Below the pieces are notes generated by a model. That model was given only the letters and a program-made list of their open reading frames with translations, had not been told where the DNA came from and did not search any database. The translations under genes and the position numbers were made by a program. Source: Nymphaea colorata (taxonomy: Eukaryota; Streptophyta; Magnoliopsida; Nymphaeales; Nymphaeaceae). Taken from it: a stretch of DNA of 64,000 bases. Below, one piece after another: positions 1 to 10,729 of this stretch (position 1 is its first letter; the number at the start of each line of letters is the position of its first letter). Location of the stretch: the NCBI RefSeq assembly GCF_008831285.2, contig NC_045138.2, positions 16,897,934 through 16,961,933 on the forward strand, given 5' to 3'.

Positions 1-2
1 AA

Positions 3-251
3 CTGATGGGACTTGGTGATTGCTTAAGTGGGGAATCAGAGTTAGAGGAGTCTCAAATTAGCAACCCGGAGATGAGTGAGTCCACAAAAGCAGTGAGAAG
101 GACGGGAAAAAATAGCAAGCAGCACAAAGGAGCTACTAAAATCTCAAGTATGGCATCTAGCAGAAAGGAAAGCCAAGATCTAAGGCGGAGCAAGTTGGGT
201 GGTAGCCATAGGCATGGCAAAAAGGGCAAGGCTCAGAGGCAGAAAAAGTGA
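3..251 (+). CDS. 3' end of an unrecognised basic, Ser/Lys-rich protein (partial)
   Basis: An open frame enters from the left edge and stops at 249-251. The visible C-terminus is hydrophilic, rich in Ser, Lys, Arg and Gln, and ends in a basic run (KKGKAQRQKK) that would suit a nuclear or nucleic-acid-binding protein. No domain is recognised. The frame may be the last exon of a gene beginning outside the window; the ATG at 6 is probably internal. The following 400 bp look like a 3' UTR. The coding call rests on composition and the clean stop only, so confidence is moderate. Confidence 0.4.
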   Translation: MMGLGDCLSGESELEESQISNPEMSESTKAVRRTGKNSKQHKGATKISSMASSRKESQDLRRSKLGGSHRHGKKGKAQRQKK

Positions 252-663
252 ACACGACAGCAAGTCGGTAGACACAGTTGTGCACAAGTTCAGTACTGCT
301 ATCAAATGACACAACAGGAAATTATCTTCTCATGTTGTTCCAACAGCAACAAAGAAGTCTGGCGGAGCACTGAAATGAATTGGCAGTCCTGAAACGAATG
401 TTCTGGTGCTGTTGTAACCATAGAACATTTAGTTTGGGCCTTGCTTGGTGGGCTACAATTTTGACTCTACTTCGAGAGCTTTATTTGTGGGAAAACCTAT
501 TGCCCGATCCCAACTATGCTCTTTTATTCAGTTACTGAGCCGTGTTTATTTGAGATGCTAACGGGCATATTTTCCAGGAAACCCACGTCCGTTTGTATAA
601 CTCGTTGCCCGCAACCATGCGTTTCAATATATGAAAAGATCGGGTTTTCTGCATCTGTCCCAA

Positions 664-707
<44 letters not shown>

Positions 708-1020
708 TAGAGAATGATCAACAACCCCATCTCAATGTCACTGAAATAACACTCCTCAGCCTCGCTCTCAATGCCATCAGGAAAAGAGCACAAGACTCAA
801 GATGATGGTGCCCACGAAAATCAAATCGAACGTCTCGATACGTGCCTCCTTCCCAACCACCTACGCTATTCATTCTCATCTCCCCTATTGAGCATTAGAA
901 GAATAGAAAAACGAGTTCAACTCTTGTCCATATCTTGGCAGAGATGACGTGGATTCTTTGACCTGTGTGAACAAATGGGAAAGGAACTGAAGGGTTCAAC
1001 TCTCTCTATCCGTCTCTCCA
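252..1020. other. Likely 3' UTR and intergenic sequence with a TA microsatellite
   Basis: No gene is seen here. A (TA)n run of about 38 bp lies at 666-703. The short open frames across it encode only Ile-Tyr runs and are discarded. Confidence 0.5.
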
Positions 1021-1046
1021 AGATTCAAGCATGGAGGCGTACGCAC

Positions 1047-1106
1047 GGTCAATATTCCAGCAAGGTGGGGTTACCTACCACCGCCTCAGCCCTCGATTCA
1101 TAAATC
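1047..1106 (+). promoter_or_regulatory. Core promoter of the first inhibitor gene: W-box-like site and TATA variant
   Basis: GGTCAA at 1047-1052 is the reverse complement of the WRKY-binding W-box TTGACC. A TATA variant, CATAAATC, lies at 1099-1106, about 130 bp before the ATG. The block from about 1024 to 1075 is shared with the other inhibitor genes and contains ACGCACGGTCAATATTC. Conservation is seen directly; WRKY control is inferred from known wound-inducible inhibitor genes. Confidence 0.55.
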
Positions 1107-1198
1107 TCCCAGCCCACCTCTCCATTGCATGCATACTGTATAGCTTCATATAGTTGAGTCCCCAACTCCATATTGCCCATATATAGTTGAATCAGCCC

Positions 1199-1347
1199 AG
1201 AGAGAGAGAGAGAGAGAGATAGAGCGAGAGAGACATGGCGACAACAATCCAAGGGAAGGTTAGAACATCATGTACCCAGGTCATGGTGGTTGCCCTACTC
1301 GTCTTCCTCCTTTCTGCCTCCTCCATGGCCGAAGGCTGCAAAGGTAG

Positions 1348-1386
<39 letters not shown>
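1199..1386 (+). repeat. (GA)n in the 5' UTR and (CT)n at the start of intron 1, flanking exon 1
   Basis: A GA-rich tract occupies 1199-1234, directly before the ATG. A pure CT tract occupies 1351-1386, seven bases into the intron. The two are complementary and bracket exon 1, so the pre-mRNA could pair across it. Confidence 0.8.
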
Positions 1387-1391
<5 letters not shown>

Positions 1392-2271
1392 CCTTCCGTT
1401 TGTGGCTACTCAAGAGAGAAAGGAAAATAACATTAACAATAACATTAACATAAGTCCAACAAAAAGTTGAACTTGAAAAAGATTACATCTACAAATCAGC
1501 TCTCAATTCGTGTATGAGGTTGAAGGTACCAGTAGTTCCCCATAGGTTACGGGAAATTAACCAAACGTCATACAAAATGGAGGAAGCCATCCGTTCAACT
1601 GAAACCGCCTCATTTCTATAAATAATGTCATTTCTAGAGTTCCAGATGACCCACCAAAACGTAAAGAGCCAAATTCTCCAAATGGTGCATCATTTCTTTT
1701 TGTTTCTCACTCTAGTTGGTCCATGGAGCAGGTCCCAAACCAACAGTTTGAGGCTTTTTAGCTCTAAATTTTAGCATGTCCTTAGGAAACCATATTGAGT
1801 TCTTTGCTCTTAAATCTGTCAGCACGTAACATATCACATCGCCACAGAGCCACAAAACAGCCAGTATATCAGACTGCAAGCCTTCTACGTTTATGAACTG
1901 AATATTAGAGTTGCATATTGCTACGTTGATCAGATTCTGTATCATGCGTGATCAAGATCCGGGTTTGTTTCTAAAGTTGCACTAAAGCGGAGACTATTGG
2001 CAACTATATGTACATAGACTGACAGTTCTTGCTATGACCAACTGCGTTCTTCTTTGAATTGATCGATTTTGTAGGGAAGAATTCATGGCCGGAGCTGGTG
2101 GGCAGGGATGGATCGACGGCCGAAGCCATCATCAAAGCCGAGAATCCATATGTGAAGATTGTCGACATAGTGCCGGAAGGCTCTTTCGTTATTCAAGACT
2201 TCCGCTGTGACCGGGTCTTCGTCTGGGTTAAGCCCAACAACACCATCTACCTTACCCCGAAAATCGGGTAA
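1235..2271 (+). CDS. Potato type I serine protease inhibitor, copy 1 (exons 1235-1343, 2075-2271)
   Basis: Secreted inhibitor of serine endopeptidases (PF00280; chymotrypsin inhibitor 2 and eglin fold), 101 aa. Exon 1 encodes a signal peptide (basic start, hydrophobic VMVVALLVFLLSAS, small residues before EGC). Exon 2 encodes the whole domain from KNSWPELVG to TPKIG. The junction is AAAG|GTAGAT...TTTGTAG|GGAAG, phase 1, and the joined frame is open. Against CI-2 the reactive loop reads VIQDFRCDRV, placing Gln at P1 and Asp at P1'. The Cys at the exon junction and the Cys in the loop may form the single disulfide known in some plant members. The 731-bp intron holds a CT tract and an antisense LINE fragment. 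A secreted defence role is expected from the family. Gln at P1 is unusual, so the target protease is unclear. Confidence 0.93.
1490..1700 (-). mobile_element. LINE 3'-end fragment inside inhibitor intron 1
   Basis: Read on the - strand this gives FWWVIWNSRNDIIYRNEAVS followed by a DVWLISRNLWG-like stretch. That is the typical tail of plant L1 ORF2 after the zf-RVT region. Only the last 70 or so codons are present, antisense to the host intron. A related piece lies at 10085-10300. Confidence 0.6.
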
Positions 2272-2639
2272 AGCACCATGCATTGACCTTCCTCCCAAAG
2301 TCTGCTTATTGCTAAATAAATCAGCCACGTGTAGTAGAAATAAGGCTTTTATAATGCAACAGTACAACAAGATGTTTATTAATGAAAAATAAGCCTACAT
2401 ATTGGCATGATTATAATCTTATTCTTGCTGGCAATCTTTTTATGAGTTCCTTTCTTCCTTTAATTTAATACGCGAAAGCATTGAAATTTTAACAAGACGA
2501 GCACTTAGGGAAGTTAAAACGAAGGAAGCCAACATGCTTAAGTGGATATGGGTTTGAGTACAGACTAAATCTAGTTTTTTGAATTTAAATCAAGAGTTCA
2601 ATTGGCTTACTGTCCAATTTCATTTTCACGCATAATGTT

Positions 2640-3064
2640 AATGGATTGAATTCATATCAGATATATCGTTAATCATATCTTCTTTTTCAGATATTCACAT
2701 ATTCGGATTCAAATTTGAATAAAGAAAAGTCATATCCGAATCCAAATCTAAAATCCGATTTTACAATCAGAATCCGATCCGAATCCAATTTTTATATTTA
2801 TATCCGAATCTGAATCCAAATTTTGAACCAGATTTTGCCCATTTTCAAAATTTAATAGCATTAGATACATGATATTTGTCTAAATCCGATCAGATATTTA
2901 TGTATATCCAAATTTGAATCCAAATCCAAATCTGATCGGATGCCATTTATTAAATCCGAATCCGATCCAATTTCTTGATCGGATATTAAATTGTTCTTCA
3001 TATCCAATCTTTTCAAATTGGTTCGATCGGATATCTGGTTCAAATCTGATATATTGACATCCCT
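2640..3064. mobile_element. MITE-like element with the GGATGTCAATATATC end
   Basis: AT-rich non-coding repeat full of ATCCGAATC-type words, ending in GATATATTGACATCCCT at 3048-3064. The same end in inverted form opens elements at 3806 and 47915. The left end is not clear here, so the start is approximate. Confidence 0.5.
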
Positions 3065-3805
3065 AAACATATTGTGAGGTCTTTGTTGGGTTTAGGGTTC
3101 AGATCTGAACGTGCACATATGCAAGGATGCAACTTGATCCGAAGCTAGTTATGTGCACAAACACATAATGACCAAAATACTCTTATTGAACTAAAAAAAA
3201 AAGAAACTTTTGATGGAATAAAAAAATTGTGAAAAAGGTTGAAATGTTTAAAATGTTCATTATTTTATTAAAAAAATTCAAAAATACCCCCAACCCCTTT
3301 TGTGCATAATCGTTGCGTGTACCGAGGTGGTGTGCACGCAACTCCTCTTGGTGCTTATCTCTGGGTTGGATTTCACCTATATGGCCATCGTTTCTTAAGC
3401 CTTGATCTCAACTTGATCTGGGTTCAGCTATCAGTTTTAAGCTTTAATGGTGATCAAGATCATTGATTTTGTCTCTGGTCGGAAAACCAGATTGCCGAGA
3501 CTGCAAAATTCAATTTACTCAAGATTGGACTTGAGTTCGGACTGAGATTAGATTTTGAAACTAAATTTGGGTCAAGCAGATCTGATTAACCGACATCCGC
3601 GTGCAAATGGTTCTGCCTTAGACACAGATTTGTACATGCAATCCGGATTCGATTACTATTAAGAATATGTTGGACCACTTGAGGCATGAACTGATCTTGC
3701 TTGTTCCGTTTCGTGGCACGCTATCTCGCTCGTCCTCCTCTTCACCATGCAGCAGCAGGTTGAGAACGGCATTGGCAAAGGGGGCTTGCAAGGGCTATGA
3801 GAATT

Positions 3806-3877
3806 AAGGATGTCAATATATCAGATTTGAATTGGATATCTGACAGAAGGAATTCGAAAAACTGTATGATTACTTCA

Positions 3878-3966
<89 letters not shown>
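3806..3966. repeat. MITE left end joined to a long TA microsatellite
   Basis: AAGGATGTCAATATATCAG at 3806 onward is the inverted form of the repeat end at 3064. About 60 bp later the element gives way to an uninterrupted (TA)n tract, 3890-3964. The right end is not seen. Confidence 0.5.
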
Positions 3967-3968
<2 letters not shown>

Positions 3969-4040
3969 ATACATTAAAAATTGCCCTTTAGACACCTTAC
4001 TTCATCTATATGATACAATAATACATTAAAAATAGAACAT

Positions 4041-4290
4041 GTTTGGGTTGGTAACTTGAGAGCCAATGCCCTGGACAGTGTACCTGGCCGTTCCACCAGG
4101 CTCTGTATGGGCTGCAGACCAGGCTGCTGGTGGCACCAAAATGGTGATGTGGGTGTCGACGGCATGATCATCAACATTGCTAGCATGTTGGCTGACATCG
4201 TCACCAACCCCTACAAGAGTGGCCACTTCCAAGGGACACCTACTGTTCCTCTAGAGGCAATGCCGGCCTGTGTAGAAATATACGACAACC
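4041..4290 (+). pseudogene. EXORDIUM-like (PHI-1) gene fragment, left arm of hairpin A
   Basis: Translation in two frames matches the C-terminal half of EXORDIUM/PHI-1 family cell-wall proteins: the CPGQC-proline region, then [24 protein letters not shown] and [16 protein letters not shown] genes are normally intronless and about 300 codons; this is under 90 codons with a frame change near 4080-4130, so it is broken. It is followed tail to tail by a fragment on the other strand with a spacer near 54 bp. The [11 protein letters not shown] ending is shared with the left arm of hairpin B and differs from both right arms. Confidence 0.8.
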
Positions 4291-4309
4291 GCATAAGCTT
4301 GGATAAGCG

Positions 4310-4665
4310 TTCTTGCCGTGTATCCCTGCACAGGCCGATGCTGCCTCTAGCGAAGCACTAGTCATTCCTTGAAAGTAGGCGCTCTTGTAGGGATTGGTGT
4401 CCATACCAGGCAACATGCTAGCAATGTTGATGATCATTCCGTCGACACCCACATCACCATTTTGGCGCCACCAGCAGCCTGGTCTGCAGCCCATGCAGAG
4501 GCTAGTGGAATGGCCAGGCGCACTGTCCAGGGAATTGGTTCTCAGAGTTAGCAACCCAAACATGTGCTAACTTTTCACCGTTAGTCAACAGGAGGGCAGA
4601 GTCATGGAGGCTGCAACCGCTAATGCAGAATCCCTCCACTGCAACATCCTTGGATGCGAGTGATG
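4310..4665 (-). pseudogene. EXORDIUM-like fragment, right arm of hairpin A
   Basis: Reading leftward it gives [19 protein letters not shown], then [44 protein letters not shown] and [15 protein letters not shown], in more than one frame. This is the EXORDIUM/PHI-1 domain from about its middle to near its end. About 235 bp pair with the left arm; the outer 100 bp have no partner. The [12 protein letters not shown] ending differs from the left arm, so the arms seem to come from two EXORDIUM paralogues. Confidence 0.8.
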
Positions 4666-5290
4666 TCGTTTTAATCAATAAATTAAAATAGTGTCCTTTC
4701 AGTAAAAAGATGACAATGTGGCATACCATGCCTATTTGGATGATGGACCTTGAGCGATGCAAAATATTGATGTCATATCATGATTTAGCTTGCAGATTTT
4801 GTTTAATTTGAATGCATGGTAGTAAGGCATTTGTCTGTGAGCATTGGAGTTAGTATTTTCATTGGGAGAACAGCTATTAGAGAAGCATTCGTCAAGCAAA
4901 GAAAACAAAGGAAAGAGTGGGACGAAGAGAAATACTTTAACTAGCATTCTAGCTAAATCACAAAAGCAAGGAGAGGAAACTTTGTTGGTTAAAGAAGGCC
5001 GATTCTGATCCAATTTATAGTAGAGAAATGGGGTCAGTCTAGAAACTAGAGATACCTTCACAAGGAAGGAAATTGAACCAAATGAAGCAATTGTGGATGT
5101 GAAACAATCAATCCATTTTCTTTTTGCAGGTTTATTGCCTTATTATACATTAATTTTGATTCATGCACCATATATAGGATTAGATTGGTAGCTAAGTTGA
5201 AGAGATCCTTCCATATATGTCCACGTCCAATATCTATAGAGGAAACAAATAAGATACTTATATGTTGATTTCTCATGGCATTTTCCTTGT
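4666..5290. repeat. Flank block A, downstream of hairpin A
   Basis: This non-coding block (TTAAAATAGTGTCCTTTCAG onward, through TTGCAGGTTTATTGCCTTAT) recurs at 7150-7930, 18376-19190 and, more diverged, 29485-30560. In three of four cases it sits beside an EXORDIUM hairpin, so hairpin and flank were duplicated together. It lies on the 5' side of the - strand arm and could be an old EXORDIUM upstream region. Confidence 0.7.
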
Positions 5291-6436
5291 AACTCAAACT
5301 CAAACTCATTTATAACTTGATTTTAACTCGATCTCGAGCTCAACTCCTGTATTAAACGAGTCGACCTCAGGTGAAGTTTTCACAAACAAGTTCGAGTAGA
5401 GCCTCAGTCATTTTACATCTCTAAAATCAGGGTTAAACTTAAAAGACTATCAGGTAGAAGAAGATCAGCGGGTCGATATTCAATGTGTAATGACTCCGAA
5501 CGACTTAATGGAGGAAGAAGCTGGAAAGTTGATGAAAGAAAAAGAATGTTTGGCAGCTGCCAACAATGTGTAACTTTTATAGTTGTCTAGAACGGCTTGG
5601 TGGATCCGATTCCTAATAGCTCGGAAATATGTGAATTCAAATAAAAATAAGTGTTCAAGTAGACACTGGGATCCTATTTAAATTATTGCAACCGTATAAA
5701 ATTTAGATGTGCATTTTGAGATGGGTATTAAAATAGCAAGTACTTCAGTTGAAATTTACTTATGTTGGATTGTAAACGGTGGTTTAAGTATGCTATGGTT
5801 CTAATTTGTAGTTGGTCAACTACACTGAACTCGTGGAGGTCATGGACTACTGCAATTATTTGTGGATGGTATGAAATCATGTTACTTGTTTTTGTATGTC
5901 CAGTACTTAGATGCAGTCGATGTTGATAAATGCATAAACTGTGTGTTGCAAGATCAAGTCACGACCATTCTCTTGTTTCTTCTTTTAGTTAACAGATATC
6001 TTAGATTGTTGTTTAACTGGATTGGATTGCATTTGGTTTCATGTTTTAATGGAAGAGGTGTTGTAGCTTCATTTTTTTACGTATTGGATGCTTCTTGCTT
6101 AGGTTTAAACCTCTGTAGTTTGTTGTTTTTAAAGATCATCTTTCAATTTGTATTCACGTGAAATGGAAGGAGAACGAAAAAAACAACTTCTAACGGTCAG
6201 GAAAAAAAGTCATTCATGTATTGTACCATGTGCACAAAAAACAGTTAATTTTACCTTGTAAAAAACTATCATGTGCATCAAACACAGTTAATTTTACCAT
6301 GTAAAAAACTACTATGTCATTAAACAGGGCCTCAAATTGGAAGAGGGAAAATTTTCATCCTTTATTTTTTTCCAGCATTCTTTTTCATAGTAAATTTATC
6401 ACGATAAACACTTTCCTATCATCAAACGGGGCTTAG
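5291..6436. other. Intergenic; 43-bp tandem repeat at 6227-6312
   Basis: No supportable gene. A 99-codon open frame at 5862 has no recognisable domain or codon pattern. Two copies of a 43-bp unit beginning CATGTGCA lie at 6227 and 6270. Confidence 0.5.
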
Positions 6437-6437
6437 A

Positions 6438-6765
6438 TGACAAGTATTCAACGGACAACACACTCAAAAGGGCACAAACAGGGAAGCTGGCTGCCAAGGC
6501 CGCCACCATTAACGGCATCACACTTGTGCTCACTGGTAGCTCTGAGAACCAATGCCCTAAACAATGCGCCGGGCTGTTCCACCAGCCTCTGTATGGGCTG
6601 CAGACCAGGCTGCTGGTGGCGCCAAAATGGTGATGTGGGTGTCGACGGAATGATCATCAACATTGCTAGCATGTTGGCTGACATCGTCACAAACCCCTAC
6701 AAAAGCGGCCACTTCCAAGGGACAACTATTGTTCCTCTAGAGGCAATGCCGGCCTGTGTAGAGAT
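6438..6765 (+). pseudogene. EXORDIUM-like fragment, left arm of hairpin B
   Basis: It begins with an earlier part of the EXORDIUM domain (DKYS..., GKLAAKAATINGITLVLT), skips the FCMSSCG part, then resumes at SENQCP-like sequence, [29 protein letters not shown] and [14 protein letters not shown]. The deletion and frame changes show a broken copy. The last 220 bp pair with the right arm at 6819-7043. Confidence 0.8.
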
Positions 6766-6814
6766 ATACGACAACTACCCCGCATAAGCTTGGATAAGTG
6801 TTCTTTCCGTGTAT

Positions 6815-7150
6815 CCCTGCACAGGCCGATGCTGCCTCTAGAGAAACACTAGTCATTCCTTGGATGTTGGCGCTCTTGTAGGGATTGGTGGCGATACCAG
6901 GCAACATGCTAGCAATGTTGATGATCATTCAGTCGACACCCACATCACCATTTTGGCGCCACCAGCAGCCTGGTCTGCAGCCCATACAGAGGCTGGTGGA
7001 ATGGCCAGGCGCACTGTCCAGGGCATTGGTTCTCAGAGTTAGCAACCCAAACATGTGCTAACTTTTCACCATTAGTCAACAGGGGAGCAGAGTCATGGAC
7101 GCTGCAACTGCTAATGCAGAATCCGTCCACTGCAACATTCTTGAATGTGA
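6815..7150 (-). pseudogene. EXORDIUM-like fragment, right arm of hairpin B
   Basis: Reading leftward: [40 protein letters not shown], then [12 protein letters not shown] and [12 protein letters not shown]. The [12 protein letters not shown] motif is the clearest family signature. It is followed by the same flank as hairpin A, so A and B are copies of one inverted unit. Confidence 0.82.
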
Positions 7151-7930
7151 GCACAAAGAGTGATGGTCGTTCTAATCAATAAATTGAACAAGTGTCCTTT
7201 TAGTAAAAAGATGACAATGTGGCAAAATATGTGAATTTAGATGGTGGGTGTTGATGGATGAAAATATTGATGCCATAACATGATTTAGCTTGCAGATTTT
7301 GTTTGATTTAAATGCATAAGGTATATGGCTATGAGCGTTGGAGTTTAGAATTTTCATTGGGAGGTAAGGTGTCAGAGAAGCATTAGTCAAGCAAAGAAAA
7401 CAAAAGAAAGAGTGGGACAAAGAGAAATACTTAACTAGCATTCTACCTAAATCACAAAAGCATGAAGAGGAAACTTTGTTGGGTAAAGAAGGCCGATTGT
7501 GATCCAATTTATAGTAGAGAAATGGGGTCAATCTAGAAACTAGAGGTACCTTCACAAAGAAGGAAATTGAACCAAATGAAGCAATTGTGGATGTGAAACA
7601 ATCAATCCATTTTCTTTTTGCAGGTTTATTGCCTTATTATACATTAATTTTGATTCATGCACCATATATAGGATAAGATTGGTGGCTAAGTTGAAGAGAT
7701 CCTTCCATATATGTCGACGTCCAATATCTACTGAGGAAACAAATAAGATACTTATATGTTGATTTCTCATGGCATCTTCCTTCTAAAGAAGATTTAAGTG
7801 CACAACCAAGGATTTATGAAGTTCAGAGAAGGCCTTAACATGCAGGCAGCTGGTCAATGGCTTCAAATCCAACTGTAACCCCTTTCAAAGTAGAGCCTCA
7901 TCTTGCTTGCCTAGGTACTTCACACTTAGG
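7151..7930. repeat. Flank block B
   Basis: Close copy of 4666-5290 that runs further right. Its extra part (7790-7930) contains GGCTTCAAATCC, a weak match to a Pol III B-box, and recurs at 19030-19190 and 30405-30560. A tRNA-derived SINE is possible but no A-box is convincing. Confidence 0.65.
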
Positions 7931-8025
7931 TAGCGCTTGGCAGCACTTGGAATAAGCATAAATGCCTTCTCCAAAATGTGAGGGGGTACCATGGCCCCTG
8001 CTAGCCTCCCCTTCTGTCAGCCAAT

Positions 8026-8064
<39 letters not shown>

Positions 8065-8164
8065 ATGATGCTGGGTTTGCACTTAATAAGGACAGAGAAT
8101 CTAAGGTGGTCTTGCACCCGAATGTCTTCAGCTTTTTCATTGAATCCGGCGCTCATAAATTAGC
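7931..8164. repeat. Short stretch with a GA microsatellite
   Basis: A (GA)n run of about 40 bp lies at 8025-8064. The open frames through it are repeat artefacts. Confidence 0.6.
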
Positions 8165-8245
8165 TTGAAACTGGGTTTTATGTAATAATATAACGCTAAT
8201 ACTTAATGAATAAATGAGCCTTAGTGGCATGATTATGCTTTATTA
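8165..8245 (+). pseudogene. Solo 3' UTR relic of an inhibitor gene
   Basis: AATGAATAAATGAGCC and TGGCATGATTATGC match the 3' UTR and polyadenylation region of the inhibitor genes at 20058, 23567 and 33004. No exon lies upstream, so the coding part of this array member is gone. Confidence 0.6.
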
Positions 8246-8589
8246 GATCAGCAAAATCAGAAAATCAATAAAATTTAGCAGAAACAAATAATTAACAAAG
8301 GAGGACAATAATTGAAGCAAAGAAAAAGAATTATTGATTGAAGGTGCTGATCTTCTTAAGAAATGATATTATCTGAATTAAGATATAGTTGAGATCCCAG
8401 TTCAGGGAAAAAGGAAATTAAAAAAGAAAAAAAGAAAAAGAAGATTGAACATTGTCACATGTCCCATGATGAAAGGATGACAGCAACCTGCAAATTATTG
8501 TCAAGAAAAATAAAAGCATAAAGAAGAGGTGCTGAATTAGGAAAGGAAAACACCTAAGTCCAGTTGAGATACATGAGGGCTGATGTGGA

Positions 8590-8845
8590 CTTGGGCGGAG
8601 TCAAGTTAGGGCCCGTATGGGCTGTGGTTTCACCTCAATTTTTTTTAAAAAAAATTACATATAAATTTTAAAAATATTCATTTGTTTTATATAAAAATTT
8701 TGAAGAACGATATTTCGGTTCTAGTCAAAATTTAAAAACTTTAATTCAGTTCGCCTCCTGAAAAATTTCTCACTCTGCCCCTGGATGTGGACGACTGCCC
8801 TCGCAGGCGACTCCAGTGCCCCTTAGCTAAAAAAATCTTTGCTCC
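8590..8845. repeat. Dispersed repeat of the GGCGGAGCC type
   Basis: Begins near GGGCGGAGTCAAG and ends near TTTGCTCCACCATTGCC. Internal TTTAAAAATT-rich sequence is shared with 33246-33360. Probably a MITE relative of the element at 44974, but without clear target duplications. Confidence 0.45.
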
Positions 8846-10440
8846 ACCATTGCCAAAGTCCTATCTAGCAAGTCCCTGTGAAGACTGAAAAAAAAGGAGG
8901 AGGTGGGAGGAAATACTAAATTAACCACTGTGAGTTTCTATCATGAAGAATAAGTGGATGCCTTCTAAAACAAGTTCCTGAATGGATCCGGCCACATGAT
9001 GCCGTGCTGATACCCAACATTTTACTTTTAAATCTGAAACAAATTGAGCCCAATCCTAAATCAGTTAATGTTTAATTTAAGATTCAAGTTGTTATTGACT
9101 TCAATAATATTTCACCGTTACAAAAAAAAAAAAAAAATGTTAACGAAATATAGATATATGTGGATCTGTCTTTTCTGTTTCATTGACAAGATTAAATCTC
9201 GGTATTTTTTGTTCATAATGACACAAACTATCACAGAAAGTAAATGGTTGGCACAATAGATGTGGTTCATATTTTGGGTGAGCAAGAGGGAATCCCACTA
9301 TCCCAGCGAGAGGCCAAAGTCCTCTCTCCATTCCCCTTTCTCCTGCTTTATCTAGAGTTGTTTCAAGACTTGGGTGGACTTACGATACACTCTTCCACTC
9401 GATTGTTGTGCATGTCATATAGTTTGATGTCTAAATGAGTCAAGCATCCATAAGCATCCATGAGAATCGAGTTGATGACACATTAACAGCACAACGCTCA
9501 AGCCAACCATTTATGCTATGCCCCTGTGGGTTCATATTTAACATGTCATGGTTCAAACAAAACATGAATGATCTGAGTTCCTTAGACATATATATATATA
9601 GAGAGAGAGAGAGAAAGAGAGAGAGAGATATGAAACGAACTGAATTAAATGAAACCAATGTACAAAAAGTGTATAAAGATACCACCAACTCAAGTGGAGA
9701 CACTATAAGGCAGCAACACATTCATCAAATCATGATAAGTGGTTATCCCTTATGATGAAATAAACATCAGTGAAAACCATGTATTCAAGTATTGAATGAT
9801 TGCATGCTGCATTCCAAAAAAAAAAATATCATTTCTAACAGTCCAAATCCACAACCAAAGTCCAAACAGCCAGACCTTCTAGAGACGTCTCCACCATTTA
9901 GATTTTAAGAATATGCTTTGGCGGAAATGTCTCCACCTTTTAGATTTACAAATATGCTTTGGACCAAATAATAAATTTCTAGCCAACGACCAAGTACATA
10001 CTGTTGGTGGAGAGAGACAAAAAGAGAGAGAATAAATTTCTAGCGAAGGTCCAAGTACACAATGTCGGTGGAGAGAGAGAGAGAGTAGCATTGAGACATT
10101 AAATCCAACAAAATGTTGAAAAGAAGAACACTTACATCTAAGACTTAACTGTTGCAAAGACAGACTACCATTACTCCATAAGTTACTAGAAATCAACCAG
10201 ACCATATAAAATGGGTGATGCAATATACAACCCCGTTCGTATAGCAACTAATCCACTTAAAAAGTAAAGTAAACAACTAAATTCTCCAAATGATACTGTC
10301 ACATTTAGAACAACTAACAACTTTATAATGAAATGAAAGGGAAAAAACGAAAAAGGTTCATCACTTATCAATAAGTTTGGAGATAAGGTTGAGGGAAAAG
10401 TTCAGAGGCGGCCGACAAGACAGGGAGGTATGGAGGCAGA
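8846..10440. other. Intergenic; LINE 3'-end fragment at 10085-10300
   Basis: No gene seen. On the - strand, 10085-10300 encodes MVWLISSNLWSNGSLSLQQL, parallel to the LINE tail inside the first inhibitor intron. GA-rich tracts lie at 9600-9630 and 10070-10086. Confidence 0.5.
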
Positions 10441-10560
10441 GTAGGGCGGCGGCCAACGTGACAGAGTGGTTAGTGCCTTCGCCGCTGTGAAGGGAGAGGA
10501 AATCTCAAGGTTCATCTCTCTCTCTCCCTCAGTAACATTCAAACACGGAGGCTGATGTAC

Positions 10561-10625
10561 AGTCAATATTGCAGCAAGGCGGGGAGCTGCTTGCCAGGTA
10601 CTCAGCTGCCCTCCATCTATAAATC
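10561..10625 (+). promoter_or_regulatory. Core promoter of inhibitor copy 2
   Basis: AGTCAATATT at 10561 gives the W-box core TTGACT on the other strand. TATAAATC lies at 10618-10625, about 105 bp before the ATG. Confidence 0.6.
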
Positions 10626-10729
10626 AACCAACCCACCACTCCATTGCTGCATTGCCTGTAGTTGAATCGAAACCCCCAACTCCATTGTTGTAGCTCCGAT
10701 CGCCCACAGAGACAGGGAAAGAGAAAGCG

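Noticed and set aside
5862-6161. 99-codon hydrophobic frame
   Set aside because: No homology recognised, no promoter or splice context, and Leu/Phe-rich composition expected from T-rich DNA.
7855-7870. tRNA gene or clear SINE at the GGCTTCAAATCC motif
   Set aside because: Only a B-box-like word; no cloverleaf, A-box or terminator at the right spacing, and it is part of a duplicated flank.
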